Shown here: piece after piece, positions 26,046-34,366 of the stretch | Layout: the number at the start of each line of letters is the position of its first letter | Position numbering within the stretch: the first letter of the stretch is position 1 | Source: Lachnospiraceae bacterium A2 | Lineage (GTDB): Bacteria > Bacillota > Clostridia > Lachnospirales > Lachnospiraceae | Length of the DNA: 64,000 bases | Assembly: GCA_000403315.2 (NCBI GenBank) | Contig: KE159639.1 | Location: 456,132 to 520,131 of the forward strand | Direction of reading: 5' to 3' | Notes under the pieces: generated by a model | Told to the model about the DNA's origin: nothing | What the model saw: only the letters and a program-made list of their open reading frames with translations | The model's database searches: none | Made by a program: the position numbers and the translations under genes

Positions 26046-26868
26046 GAAACTTTGTTCCTGTTTTGCCATCCTGCTGTGCGCCCTTTCCTGCTTCCCCGCC
26101 TTCCTGCTGCTGGTTGGCTCCATCACAGGAAACAGGGAGCTGGCAGTATCCTTAACAGGCGTTTTCAGGGAACAGGGAACCTCCTGTTTCCCCCTGCTGC
26201 CTGCCTTCCCCACCTTGCAGGGCTGGCTGGAAATGCTGTTGGACACCCCGGAATTTTACGCCGTTTTCTTCCAGTCTGTTAAGCTTACCGCATCCATTGT
26301 GGCCGGGCAGTTATTGGTTTCCGTCCCCGCCGCCTGGGGGTTTTCCAGATGGCATGGGAAAGCAAGCAGCCTTCTGTTTTACCTTTATACCATTTTAATG
26401 CTGCTGCCCTTCCAGGTTACCATGCTGCCCAATTACATCGTCATTGACCGGTTTGGGCTGATGGACAGCCACGGGGCCGTTGTGCTTCCCGCCGTGTTTT
26501 CCACTTTCCCGGTATTTCTGGTTTACCGGTACTTCCTCGGGATACCAGAGGAGATTTTTGAAGCATATTCCTTGGACAGCAGCAGCCGCTTTGGCCTGTT
26601 CTGGCACATGGGCGTCCCCCTTGCCCTGCCGGGTATCAAGGCTGCGGCGCTGCTTGGCATCATTGAGTACTGGAACCTGTTAGAGCAGCCGATGCTCTTT
26701 CTGAAAACCCCATCCCTTTGGCCTTTCTCCATCTGCCTGCCGGAGGTTTGGGAAGGAAATGTGCAGTATGTATCCGTATTTTCCTTTTTCGTGCTTGTAC
26801 CGGCCTGCCTGATTACGGCAGCAGGGCGGAAGGAACTGCAAAAAGGGATCGGGACAATTGTGAGGTGA
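26026..26868 (+). CDS. ABC transporter permease, MalG type (TTG start)
   Basis: 280 residues, about six helices. The EAA-like loop reads IFEAYSLDSSSRFGLFWHMG; the Gly of the usual DGAS motif is replaced by Ser, which might weaken or change ATPase docking. AAAGGAGG lies eight bases before TTG 26026, which is preferred over an ATG 57 bp upstream inside the preceding gene. It overlaps that gene by 20 bp, and the adaptor gene follows after 8 bp, so it is tightly coupled within the operon. Confidence 0.82.
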   Translation: MARSVLKKLCSCFAILLCALSCFPAFLLLVGSITGNRELAVSLTGVFREQGTSCFPLLPAFPTLQGWLEMLLDTPEFYAVFFQSVKLTASIVAGQLLVSVPAAWGFSRWHGKASSLLFYLYTILMLLPFQVTMLPNYIVIDRFGLMDSHGAVVLPAVFSTFPVFLVYRYFLGIPEEIFEAYSLDSSSRFGLFWHMGVPLALPGIKAAALLGIIEYWNLLEQPMLFLKTPSLWPFSICLPEVWEGNVQYVSVFSFFVLVPACLITAAGRKELQKGIGTIVR

Positions 26869-26876
26869 TTATTATT

Positions 26877-28328
26877 ATGAAATTAAAGCATATCCCAATT
26901 ATCAAATTCCAAAACTGCCGTGTGGTCCTTATGTTTTTCATTGGGATGGCTGCCATGTCGCTCCTCTCCCGGGCTGCAGATTCCTTTCTGGTGCCGCAGG
27001 TAACTACTGCATCCCCGGAAAGCATGAAGCTGGAATACCCTACGGAAATTGAAGGACGCATTTCTGCAACGGAAAGCCGTGCCATTTACTGTATAGAAAA
27101 CTTGCGGGTTGCCCATGTGGAAATAAAACCAAACGATATGGTAAAAGAAGGGGACCTGCTCTTTTCCATTGACAAAACGGATTTGGAGGAAAAAATCCAG
27201 CAGGCAGAGCAGGAATCCCAGAAGCTTTCCATACAAATCAAAGACTTGGAACAAACAAGGCAGGCACAGGCCAGCCAGCACATTATGGCTCTCCGGCGGG
27301 CAAAAGAGGACTACCAGGATATTTCCAATTCCTCAAATGCCGCAGTGGATGCTGCCTGCCGGGAACTGGAACAGGCGAAGGACGCGCTGTCCCTCCACGA
27401 CAGCCAAAAACCACAGGAAAGCATCACTTTGGAAGATACCGGGACAGACGCCCCGGAACAGGGCGCTCCCGAAACAAGCGGAGCCAGCACAGCCCCAATG
27501 GCAGAAGAAGAAAACCCCCTGAACGCATGGCTCCAAAAACGGGAAGAATTGGCGCAGGCCTGCCTTGAAAAAGAAAAGCAATACGAAGAAGCCGTCGCCG
27601 CCAGAAAGGAATCCCTAAAAACTGCTGCACGGCAGCTTGAGGATGCAAGCCTTCCGGAAGCAGCAGACAGTTCTTCCTCCCTGCTCCAATTGGACCAGTC
27701 AAACGCAGCGCGTACACTGCAGGAATTAAAAGCCCTCAGCAAAGCAGGCGGAAATGTCTATTCCAAATACAATGGGCAGGTCTTATCATGCAATATTTCC
27801 ATTGGGAGCGCCACTTCCGGGGAACCTGCCGTGCTCCTTGCAGATTTCAGCCAGCCGCTGCAGTTTGAGGGGATTTTGGAAGGCAGCGGGGAATTTCCCA
27901 TTGAGGAAGGCGCCACAGGCACCCTCACAGCCGCAGGCCATGCCAGCGTTTTGGAGGGAGTGGCAGTCACCGGGATTTCACAGGAACCTGACGGAACCTG
28001 CCAGGTCACAGCCGCCTTGGATGCTTATGGGGATATCACGCCCGGGGCTGCCATTTTGGACGTTACAAAGAAAAGCCAGAGATACCCTTGCTGCATCCCC
28101 CTTTCTGCCCTTTACAGCGGGGAACATGGGGATTTTGCCATCAAGGTTACGGAAAAGCCTACAATTTTAGGGCTGCAGGCAACAGCAGAATATGTGCCCA
28201 TTACCATATTGGAAAAAAACAGCGCTTACGCCGCAGTGGAAGGGAACCTCTCCTCCTCAGACCGCATTATTACAAATGCAAGCAAAACCATAAAGGAAGG
28301 TGAACGCATACGAATAACGGAACACTGA
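26877..28328 (+). CDS. HlyD/RND-type membrane-fusion adaptor protein
   Basis: 483 residues. One N-terminal membrane helix (about 13-34) anchors an extracytoplasmic protein. A lipoyl half-motif (VAHVEIKPNDMVKEGDLLFS) comes first, then a long Gln/Glu/Ala-rich coiled-coil hairpin (about 95-265), the second lipoyl half (NVYSKYNGQVLSCNISIG), and beta-barrel and proximal domains ending in ASKTIKEGERIRITE. Such adaptors normally work with MacB or other exporters. GTGAGGTGATT precedes the ATG, 8 bp after the second permease. Its presence in an importer-type operon is unusual. Confidence 0.85.
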   Translation: MKLKHIPIIKFQNCRVVLMFFIGMAAMSLLSRAADSFLVPQVTTASPESMKLEYPTEIEGRISATESRAIYCIENLRVAHVEIKPNDMVKEGDLLFSIDKTDLEEKIQQAEQESQKLSIQIKDLEQTRQAQASQHIMALRRAKEDYQDISNSSNAAVDAACRELEQAKDALSLHDSQKPQESITLEDTGTDAPEQGAPETSGASTAPMAEEENPLNAWLQKREELAQACLEKEKQYEEAVAARKESLKTAARQLEDASLPEAADSSSSLLQLDQSNAARTLQELKALSKAGGNVYSKYNGQVLSCNISIGSATSGEPAVLLADFSQPLQFEGILEGSGEFPIEEGATGTLTAAGHASVLEGVAVTGISQEPDGTCQVTAALDAYGDITPGAAILDVTKKSQRYPCCIPLSALYSGEHGDFAIKVTEKPTILGLQATAEYVPITILEKNSAYAAVEGNLSSSDRIITNASKTIKEGERIRITEH

Positions 28329-29485
28329 ACCCAAAAACCAGGAACCCAAAGGCGCGGAACTGGCGGCTGTATTTAGGCCTTGCCGTATCTGCTGCCCTAT
28401 TCCTAAGCTGTTATGTAAAGTTCCACATCTGCCTGAAAGGATTAGAAAACACAGAAGAAAATTCCGCCTTCCTGTTCCACCAGAATCCCCTGGCAGCGGA
28501 AGGGCTGGCAAAAGAGTGCCAGTCCCAGGGGCTTCGCTGTGAAACATGGCTGGCCTGCAAAGCGCAGGGCTTGCAGGCAGAAGGGCTTTCCCATAGTTCC
28601 TCCGGGTATGCTGTGCAGCTAGAAGGCGGAAGGCTGGGCGTCCTCCTTGGCGAAACGGAATTGCCCGATACAGGCAGCAGCCATAACGAAAAAACTTTGG
28701 AACAACCATCCCTTAACTCTGGGGAGCCTTCCAATACGGAAGATAACTCCAAAACTGCTGCCCAAAACACCTCCCACAGCACTAAAGAGCCCACCTGCAT
28801 AATTTCCACAAAATTAGCCTGCGCACTCTTTGGTTCCAAACATGCCATAGGAAAAAAAGTAATATATCAGGGAACCGCCTATGCCATCCTTCAGGCTGTC
28901 CCCTGTGAAATGCCCATCCTCTTTCTGGGCAAACGCACCGATCTGCAAAACAAAGAGGCACAGGGCACAGAAACATCCCTCGCCATCTCACTGGTGCAGG
29001 GAAAGGATTCCCTCAGCTTCCGCAAAACAGAGTATTTATTTGCAGGCTGTGATGCTGCGATTGACATGGCCCTGTTAAAATGGGCGGCCTGCCTGGCAGT
29101 TTCCCTCTGCCCGTTTGGCTTCTTGGCCCTGCTGCCTGCACAGGCAAAAAAAGCCCGCATCCCCTGCCTGCTGATATGGATATGCTATTTGAAATTAGAA
29201 GTATTTTCTTCTGCAGGGCCGTTCCCCATATGGGCGCTGCCCGGAAAATGGTCTGATTTGGAAGGATGGGGCAACTTACGGGATTCCATGGCCACGCAGG
29301 TTTCCGCCATATTCCAGTTCCGGGATTACCCTATCCTGCATGGGTATTTCCAAAACTTGTCTGGATGCCTGTTCTATTTCCTGCTGTGCTTCTTTTCCCT
29401 GCTGGGATTTATAAAATTATTTTCATCCTCTGAGCCAGTATTGCATAACAAGCCCACTTCAACTCCCCAAGCCCCTCACTCATAA
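28325..29485 (+). CDS. MacB/FtsX-like membrane protein (probable CTG start)
   Basis: About 386 residues. The frame is open from 28304 but has no ATG, GTG or TTG near its beginning. CTG at 28325 overlaps the adaptor stop as CTGA, so reinitiation there is likely. A membrane helix (LYLGLAVSAALFLSCY) is followed by a MacB-like periplasmic core (ISTKLACALFGSKHAIGKKV, then YAILQAVP). Three more hydrophobic segments follow (WAACLAVSLCPFGFLALL, PCLLIWICYLKLEVF, CLFYFLLCFFSLLGFI). This is the topology of an FtsX-type permease. No MacB ATPase is present. The last 13 codons and the stop come from a dispersed repeat. Confidence 0.65.
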   Translation: MNPKTRNPKARNWRLYLGLAVSAALFLSCYVKFHICLKGLENTEENSAFLFHQNPLAAEGLAKECQSQGLRCETWLACKAQGLQAEGLSHSSSGYAVQLEGGRLGVLLGETELPDTGSSHNEKTLEQPSLNSGEPSNTEDNSKTAAQNTSHSTKEPTCIISTKLACALFGSKHAIGKKVIYQGTAYAILQAVPCEMPILFLGKRTDLQNKEAQGTETSLAISLVQGKDSLSFRKTEYLFAGCDAAIDMALLKWAACLAVSLCPFGFLALLPAQAKKARIPCLLIWICYLKLEVFSSAGPFPIWALPGKWSDLEGWGNLRDSMATQVSAIFQFRDYPILHGYFQNLSGCLFYFLLCFFSLLGFIKLFSSSEPVLHNKPTSTPQAPHS

Positions 29486-29494
29486 GGGGCTTGG
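29449..29494. repeat. Dispersed hairpin repeat, copy A (acts as terminator)
   Basis: CAAGCCCACTTCAACTCCCC followed by the hairpin CCAAGCCCCT (29467-29476) and AGGGGCTTGG (29485-29494). A near-identical copy lies at 42515-42559. Copy A overlaps the 3' end of the MacB/FtsX-like gene and supplies its stop codon. The hairpin probably ends transcription of the transport operon and of the converging dapL operon. It resembles the right-end hairpin of IS200/IS605 elements, but no transposase is present. Confidence 0.6.
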
Positions 29495-29585
29495 CGTCTA
29501 CACTCCGTCCTGTCTCAGCCAGTTCCCTTTCATCGTCTGCACATGATTGGTTTTCTTCATGCGGATCAGCCTGCCCATTGTCCTT

Positions 29586-30800
29586 TTACAATTTCTGGAT
29601 CCTCCCCAGCGCCGCAAGGGTATTTTCATACGTCCCAAATGCAGTCAGCCGGAAATACCCTTCCCCGCTTGGGCCAAACCCGGAACCGGGGGTCCCAACT
29701 ACGTTAGCGTTCTCCAGCAGATAGTCAAAAAATTCCCATGAAGTCATTTTTCCCGGGGTTTTCAGCCAGATATAAGGGGCGTTTACCCCGCCGAATACCG
29801 TATATCCCGCGTCTTTCAGCCCGTTTTTGATGGCAGCGGCATTTTTCATATAATAAGCAACCTGCTCTTTGAGCTGGGTCCTGCCCTCCGGGCTGTAAGT
29901 GGCTTCCCCTGCCCGCTGCACAATATACGGGGCACCGTTAAACTTAGTGCCATGGCGCCTTGCCCACATCTGGTGCAGGGATGCTTCCCCGCATTTCAGT
30001 TCCTTGGGGACTACGGTATAGCCAAGGCGCACCCCGGTAAAACCTGCATTTTTGGAAAAGCTTTTCAATTCAATGGCGCAAGCCTTTGCCCCTTCACATT
30101 CATAAATGGAATGGGCTACATCCCCTTCTGATATATAGGCTTCATAAGCGCCGTCATAAATAATGACAGCCCCCACTTTGTTGGCATAATCCACCCATTC
30201 CTGAAGCTGGGCTTTGGTGATGGTTGTCCCAGTTGGGTTATTGGGCAGGCACAGGTAAATCATGTCCGGGGTTTCCCTGGGAAATTCCGGCACAAACCCA
30301 TTTTCCATGGTACAGGGCATGTAGATGACATTGCTCCAGGTTTCCTTCTTGGGGTCGTAGACCCCCGTCCGCCCCGCCATCACATTGGAATCCACATATA
30401 CGGGGTAAACCGGGTCGCAGACGGCAATCCTGTTTTCCTGCCCAAAAATCTCCTGAATATTGGCAGAATCACTTTTTGCACCGTCTGACACAAAGATTTC
30501 GTCCGGGGAAATATCGCACCCGCGTAATTTGTAATCATGTTCCGCGATTGCGTCCCGGAGGAAGGCATAGCCCAAATCCGGGGCATACCCCCGGAAGGTG
30601 CCTGCATCCCCCATTTCATCCACGGCCTTGTGCATGGCTGCAATCACGGCTGGCGCTAAGGGCTGGGTAACATCCCCAATGCCTAGGCGTATCAGTTCCT
30701 TGTCCGGGTGTGCTTCTGTAAAGGCAGAAACTTTTTTTGCAATAGTGCTGAATAAGTAGCTGCCGGGAAGCTTCTGGTAATTTTCATTGATTTTAAACAT
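29586..30800 (-). CDS. dapL: LL-diaminopimelate aminotransferase
   Basis: A 404-residue class I/II PLP enzyme that converts tetrahydrodipicolinate directly to LL-diaminopimelate for lysine and peptidoglycan. The start FKINENYQKLPGSYLF and the block RLGIGDVTQPLAPAVIAAMH are diagnostic of DapL. Further marks are SDGAKSD, the NPTGT loop, DGAYEAYI, and the PLP lysine in SFSKNAGF. AAAGAGG before ATG 30800 fixes the start; a GTG three codons upstream overlaps that site. It follows dapF by 29 bp, so two consecutive steps of the pathway are co-transcribed. Confidence 0.95.
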   Translation of the reverse strand: MFKINENYQKLPGSYLFSTIAKKVSAFTEAHPDKELIRLGIGDVTQPLAPAVIAAMHKAVDEMGDAGTFRGYAPDLGYAFLRDAIAEHDYKLRGCDISPDEIFVSDGAKSDSANIQEIFGQENRIAVCDPVYPVYVDSNVMAGRTGVYDPKKETWSNVIYMPCTMENGFVPEFPRETPDMIYLCLPNNPTGTTITKAQLQEWVDYANKVGAVIIYDGAYEAYISEGDVAHSIYECEGAKACAIELKSFSKNAGFTGVRLGYTVVPKELKCGEASLHQMWARRHGTKFNGAPYIVQRAGEATYSPEGRTQLKEQVAYYMKNAAAIKNGLKDAGYTVFGGVNAPYIWLKTPGKMTSWEFFDYLLENANVVGTPGSGFGPSGEGYFRLTAFGTYENTLAALGRIQKL

Positions 30801-30829
30801 GGTATCCACCTCTTTAATCTATAAATTTT

Positions 30830-31684
30830 TTATGCCATCAGTTCTGGCGGGAGGAAAACCTCGCCGTCAAATACAGTAGCAGCTGGCCCCGTCATATAGA
30901 TGGGTGCGTCCCCGCCTTCCCAGCGGATGGAAAGGCTGCCGCCCAATAATTGCACCGTCACCTCTTTGCCTGTTTTCCCATTTAAGACAGCAGCAGCGGC
31001 TGTGGCGCAGGCGCCGGTCCCGCAGGCCAGGGTTTCCCCGCTGCCCCGCTCCCAGACACGCATGCGCAGCGTATCCCTGCCAAGGACGTTTACAAATTCT
31101 GTATTGATGCGTTTGGGGAACCTTGGGTGGCGCTCAAAGGATGGGCCGATTTTTTCCAAATCCAGTTCCCGCACGTCTTTTTCCATAAAAATCACGCAGT
31201 GGGGGTTTCCCATAGAAATGCATGTCATCTGGTATGTGCGCCCCCCAACCTCCAACGGGATATTTACGGCCTGCGTCCCCTGGGCATCCACTGGGATTTT
31301 TTCAGGGGAAAGCTCCGGGGCTCCCATATTGACAGTTACCGTGGACACTTTTCCGTTTTCTACGGTTAAGTCCAGGTCTTTGGTCCCTGCCAGCGTTTCT
31401 ATTTTAACATTTGTTTTATTGGTAAGGCCATAATCGTAGACATACTTTCCTACGCAGCGGATGCCGTTGCCGCACATTTCCCCGCGGGAGCCGTCCGCAT
31501 TATACATTGCCATTTCAAAATCTGCCGTCTGGGATGGCTTTATCAGGATTAAGCCGTCCGATCCTATCCCAAAGTGCCTGTCGCTGACAAATTTTGCCAC
31601 TTCCTCCGGGTGTGCGACTTGTTCGTTACAGCAGTTGACATAAACATAGTCATTTCCAATTCCATGCATTTTTGTAAATTTCAT
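30830..31684 (-). CDS. dapF: Diaminopimelate epimerase
   Basis: 284 residues. It converts LL- to meso-diaminopimelate, the product of the neighbouring DapL. The start MKFTKMHGIGNDYVYV and the two active-site cysteines in GEMCGNGIRC (near 76) and ACGTGACA (near 223) are all present. The other conserved segments GNPHCV and NTEFV are also seen. AGGAGG lies six bases before ATG 31684; the frame extends 36 codons further but without family similarity. It sits between the hisA-like gene (10-bp gap) and dapL. Confidence 0.95.
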   Translation of the reverse strand: MKFTKMHGIGNDYVYVNCCNEQVAHPEEVAKFVSDRHFGIGSDGLILIKPSQTADFEMAMYNADGSRGEMCGNGIRCVGKYVYDYGLTNKTNVKIETLAGTKDLDLTVENGKVSTVTVNMGAPELSPEKIPVDAQGTQAVNIPLEVGGRTYQMTCISMGNPHCVIFMEKDVRELDLEKIGPSFERHPRFPKRINTEFVNVLGRDTLRMRVWERGSGETLACGTGACATAAAAVLNGKTGKEVTVQLLGGSLSIRWEGGDAPIYMTGPAATVFDGEVFLPPELMA

Positions 31685-31694
31685 CTGTGTCCTC

Positions 31695-32498
31695 CTATTG
31701 GCATGTTCCTGCCTTCTTCCCTGTGCCGTTACAGTATTCCAAAACCTCCTCAAACGCCATATCCCCGCCAAACAGGTCCAAGGCGCTCCCAATGGTTACA
31801 TTCAGGCGGTTTTTCCCTAATCGCTTTAATTGATCCAAATCAGAAAAATTCCCTACGCCCCCGGCATATGTGACCGGGATCTTCCCCCAGTTCCCCAAAA
31901 GCCCTGCCAGCTCCGTTTCTATCCCCTGAGCCTTTCCCTCTACGTCCACCGCATGGATTAAAAATTCGTCGGCGTACCCGGAGAGCTGCCCCAGCAGCTT
32001 TTCAGAAATTTTTTCCTCCGTAAATTTCTGCCAGCGGTCTGTGACAATATAATAGCTTCCCTCCCGCTTCCGGCAGCTTAAATCCAGCACAAGATGCTCT
32101 TTCCCAACAGTTTCCCGCAGTTTTTCAAGGTTCTCAAACCGGATCGCCCCATCCCGGAACACATAGGAGGTGACAATTACATGGCTTGCCCCTGCCCGCA
32201 GGAATTCTTCTGCATTTTCCGGGCAAATGCCGCCCCCTACCTGCATCCCGCCGGGATACGCCGCCAAGGCTCCCAGCGCCTGGGCTTTGGTGGCTTCATA
32301 CCACTGGCTGCCCGCAGGGTTTAGCAGGATGATGTGGCCGCCCCGGATGCCGCGGCCCTGGTACAGCCTTGCAAAAAATGCAGCGTCCTGCCCTGATACA
32401 AAATTTTCTGCCGCCTTGCTGCCTTCGTCTTTCAGGCTGCCGCCGACAATCTGTTTTACTTTTCCGTTGTGTATGTCAATGCATGGGCGAAATTCCAT
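31695..32498 (-). CDS. hisA: HisA, eukaryote-like ProFAR isomerase
   Basis: 267-residue TIM-barrel isomerase of histidine biosynthesis, closer to the fungal/plant HIS6 type than to the usual bacterial HisA. Marks are FRPCIDIHNGKVKQIVGG at the start, MQVGGGICPENAEEFL, and VTYAGGVGNFSDLDQLKRLG with its phosphate-binding glycines. The catalytic Asp of strand 1 is in CIDIHNG and the strand-5 Asp in LIHAVDVEGK. No other his gene is nearby. It lies 18 bp downstream of the AAA/nuclease gene and 10 bp upstream of dapF, so it is expressed with lysine genes. Confidence 0.88.
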   Translation of the reverse strand: MEFRPCIDIHNGKVKQIVGGSLKDEGSKAAENFVSGQDAAFFARLYQGRGIRGGHIILLNPAGSQWYEATKAQALGALAAYPGGMQVGGGICPENAEEFLRAGASHVIVTSYVFRDGAIRFENLEKLRETVGKEHLVLDLSCRKREGSYYIVTDRWQKFTEEKISEKLLGQLSGYADEFLIHAVDVEGKAQGIETELAGLLGNWGKIPVTYAGGVGNFSDLDQLKRLGKNRLNVTIGSALDLFGGDMAFEEVLEYCNGTGKKAGTCQ

Positions 32499-32516
32499 AT
32501 TGTCCTCCTGTTTTTC

Positions 32517-34220
32517 TTATGCGTTCCCTTTGCCAACCAGCACTTTTTTCCCACAAAAGGCAAATCCATAATTCCGTATTTTTTCCTTGGGGATTCCCTT
32601 TGCATATAAAGACGCTGCATAATCCTTCTTACGAATTTGCTCCACCGCCGCTGTTACTGTATCGGAAAGCGTTTTTTCCCGCTCCAAATCCTGCACTTTA
32701 AACTCTAATATAATTGCGCCGTCTTCCTGTTTCCTTGGCTCCAGCATCACATCATACCTGCCAAAGCCGCTTTCCCGGTTGGATGTAATGATATACCGGT
32801 CTGACAGTTCTACCATCAGCCCAAGGACAAAGCCATGGTAAAAGCGTTCCGGTTCGTCTTCCGACGGCTTTTTTCCGGTATCAAAATAGCTGAACATTTC
32901 AGCGCTCACTTTATTCATATATAGATTCATAGCTTTTACATCATCCAAAAGCAGCGCCTGTACCAATGCATTATATTCCCTTGCAGCAGGGACAAACCAT
33001 CCGCGCACCATTTTCCGGAACATAACCTTTACTTCAAAATTCGTAAGCTCCAATGTATACCGTGGGCTCCAGTTCCCAAATTCATCTGTAAAAACCTCAT
33101 AATGGCTTACCTTCAGGTATCCGCCCGCCAGCAGCAGGCTCCAAATTGCCTGTTCGTCCCTCCCCAACTGGCTATACACAATCTGTTCGTCCAGTTCTGT
33201 TGTAATTGCAGCTCCATTCAATAATTTTTCAAACTCCTGCTTAATCCCCTGGCTGCCCTCCCGGATTAACTGCCCAGCCAGTTGGTTCGAGCTGGTATTT
33301 GCCCAATATGGGGCTAATTCCCCAGCAGAAAGAAAATTAATAATGGACCATGGGTTGTAAATATCTTTCCATTCCCCAAAGGTAAAGCCATCGTACCATT
33401 CCTTTACCTCCTGCTTCTGCCCAGAAAGCCCGAACTCCTCCAACGCCGCAAATACTTCCTGTTCCGTAAACCCAAAATCTGCCCCATATTTTCCAGAAGA
33501 TGCAGTAACCACTTCCAAATTATTTAAATCTGAAAAAATGGATTCCTTGCTAATTCTGGTAATCCCTGTCATCATGGCACGTTCCAGATAAGGGTTGGTT
33601 TTAAAAGAAGCATTTAACAAGCTCCTGATAAACCCTGCCATTTCCTCCCAGTATCCCCCTGCATATGCTTCCTGCATAGGGGTGTCGTATTCATCCAGAA
33701 AGAGAACCACTTTTTTCCCATAATACCGCGAAAGGAAATCCGACATTTTGTGGATTGCCCACACTGCAGTTGTTTCCTCCATCCCACGGCTTACGCTCCG
33801 AAAATAAGATTTTTCATGTTCCGTCAGCAAATCCCCCTCTAACAGAAACACATTCTTATTGTAAATATCCTCCAAAATCTGGCTGATAGAGTGTTTTGCC
33901 CCTTGGAAATTCCGTTCCTTCGCATTTGCAAAAGAAATATTTATGACTGGGAAGGTTCCCTGTAAGTCCCTGTAGGCTTTTTCTTCCCAAATAGCAAGCC
34001 CCTCAAATAAATCCCCCCGCCCAGCGTACCTGCAAGAAAAAAATTTCTCCAACATGCTCATATTCAGGGTTTTCCCAAAACGGCGCGGACGGGTAATTAA
34101 AGTTACGACATCCCCGCTCTCCCACCATTCTTTTATCAGTATGGTTTTGTCAATATAAAAATTGTTGCTCAGAATCAGGGTTTCAAAATCCTGATGCCCA
34201 ATCCCTACCGTCCTTGCCAT
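32517..34220 (-). CDS. AAA-ATPase-like / PD-(D/E)XK nuclease family protein
   Basis: 567 residues. The N-terminal AAA-ATPase-like domain has NNFYIDKTILI, a Walker A variant TRPRRFGKTLNMSML (near 45), and Walker B KKVVLFLDEYDTPM (near 170). The C-terminal domain carries a PD-(D/E)XK core, YDVMLEP then AIILEFKVQD near 500. This two-domain family is common in Clostridia and Bacteroides, often in many copies; its role is not known, though a mobile or selfish nature has been suggested. It is the first gene of the hisA-dap unit, 18 bp ahead of hisA. Confidence 0.88.
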   Translation of the reverse strand: MARTVGIGHQDFETLILSNNFYIDKTILIKEWWESGDVVTLITRPRRFGKTLNMSMLEKFFSCRYAGRGDLFEGLAIWEEKAYRDLQGTFPVINISFANAKERNFQGAKHSISQILEDIYNKNVFLLEGDLLTEHEKSYFRSVSRGMEETTAVWAIHKMSDFLSRYYGKKVVLFLDEYDTPMQEAYAGGYWEEMAGFIRSLLNASFKTNPYLERAMMTGITRISKESIFSDLNNLEVVTASSGKYGADFGFTEQEVFAALEEFGLSGQKQEVKEWYDGFTFGEWKDIYNPWSIINFLSAGELAPYWANTSSNQLAGQLIREGSQGIKQEFEKLLNGAAITTELDEQIVYSQLGRDEQAIWSLLLAGGYLKVSHYEVFTDEFGNWSPRYTLELTNFEVKVMFRKMVRGWFVPAAREYNALVQALLLDDVKAMNLYMNKVSAEMFSYFDTGKKPSEDEPERFYHGFVLGLMVELSDRYIITSNRESGFGRYDVMLEPRKQEDGAIILEFKVQDLEREKTLSDTVTAAVEQIRKKDYAASLYAKGIPKEKIRNYGFAFCGKKVLVGKGNA

Positions 34221-34366
34221 GCTGCACCCCCTGCACTGCTATGCTAAAACTATAGTTTCCGCATGTTTATCCTAGCACAGCACAGCAAATTTGTCTATCT
34301 GCAATCCTAAACCGTGTTTGAAAATTTATTCCTACCATTTCCAAACACGCTCTAACGATCTTTGTC

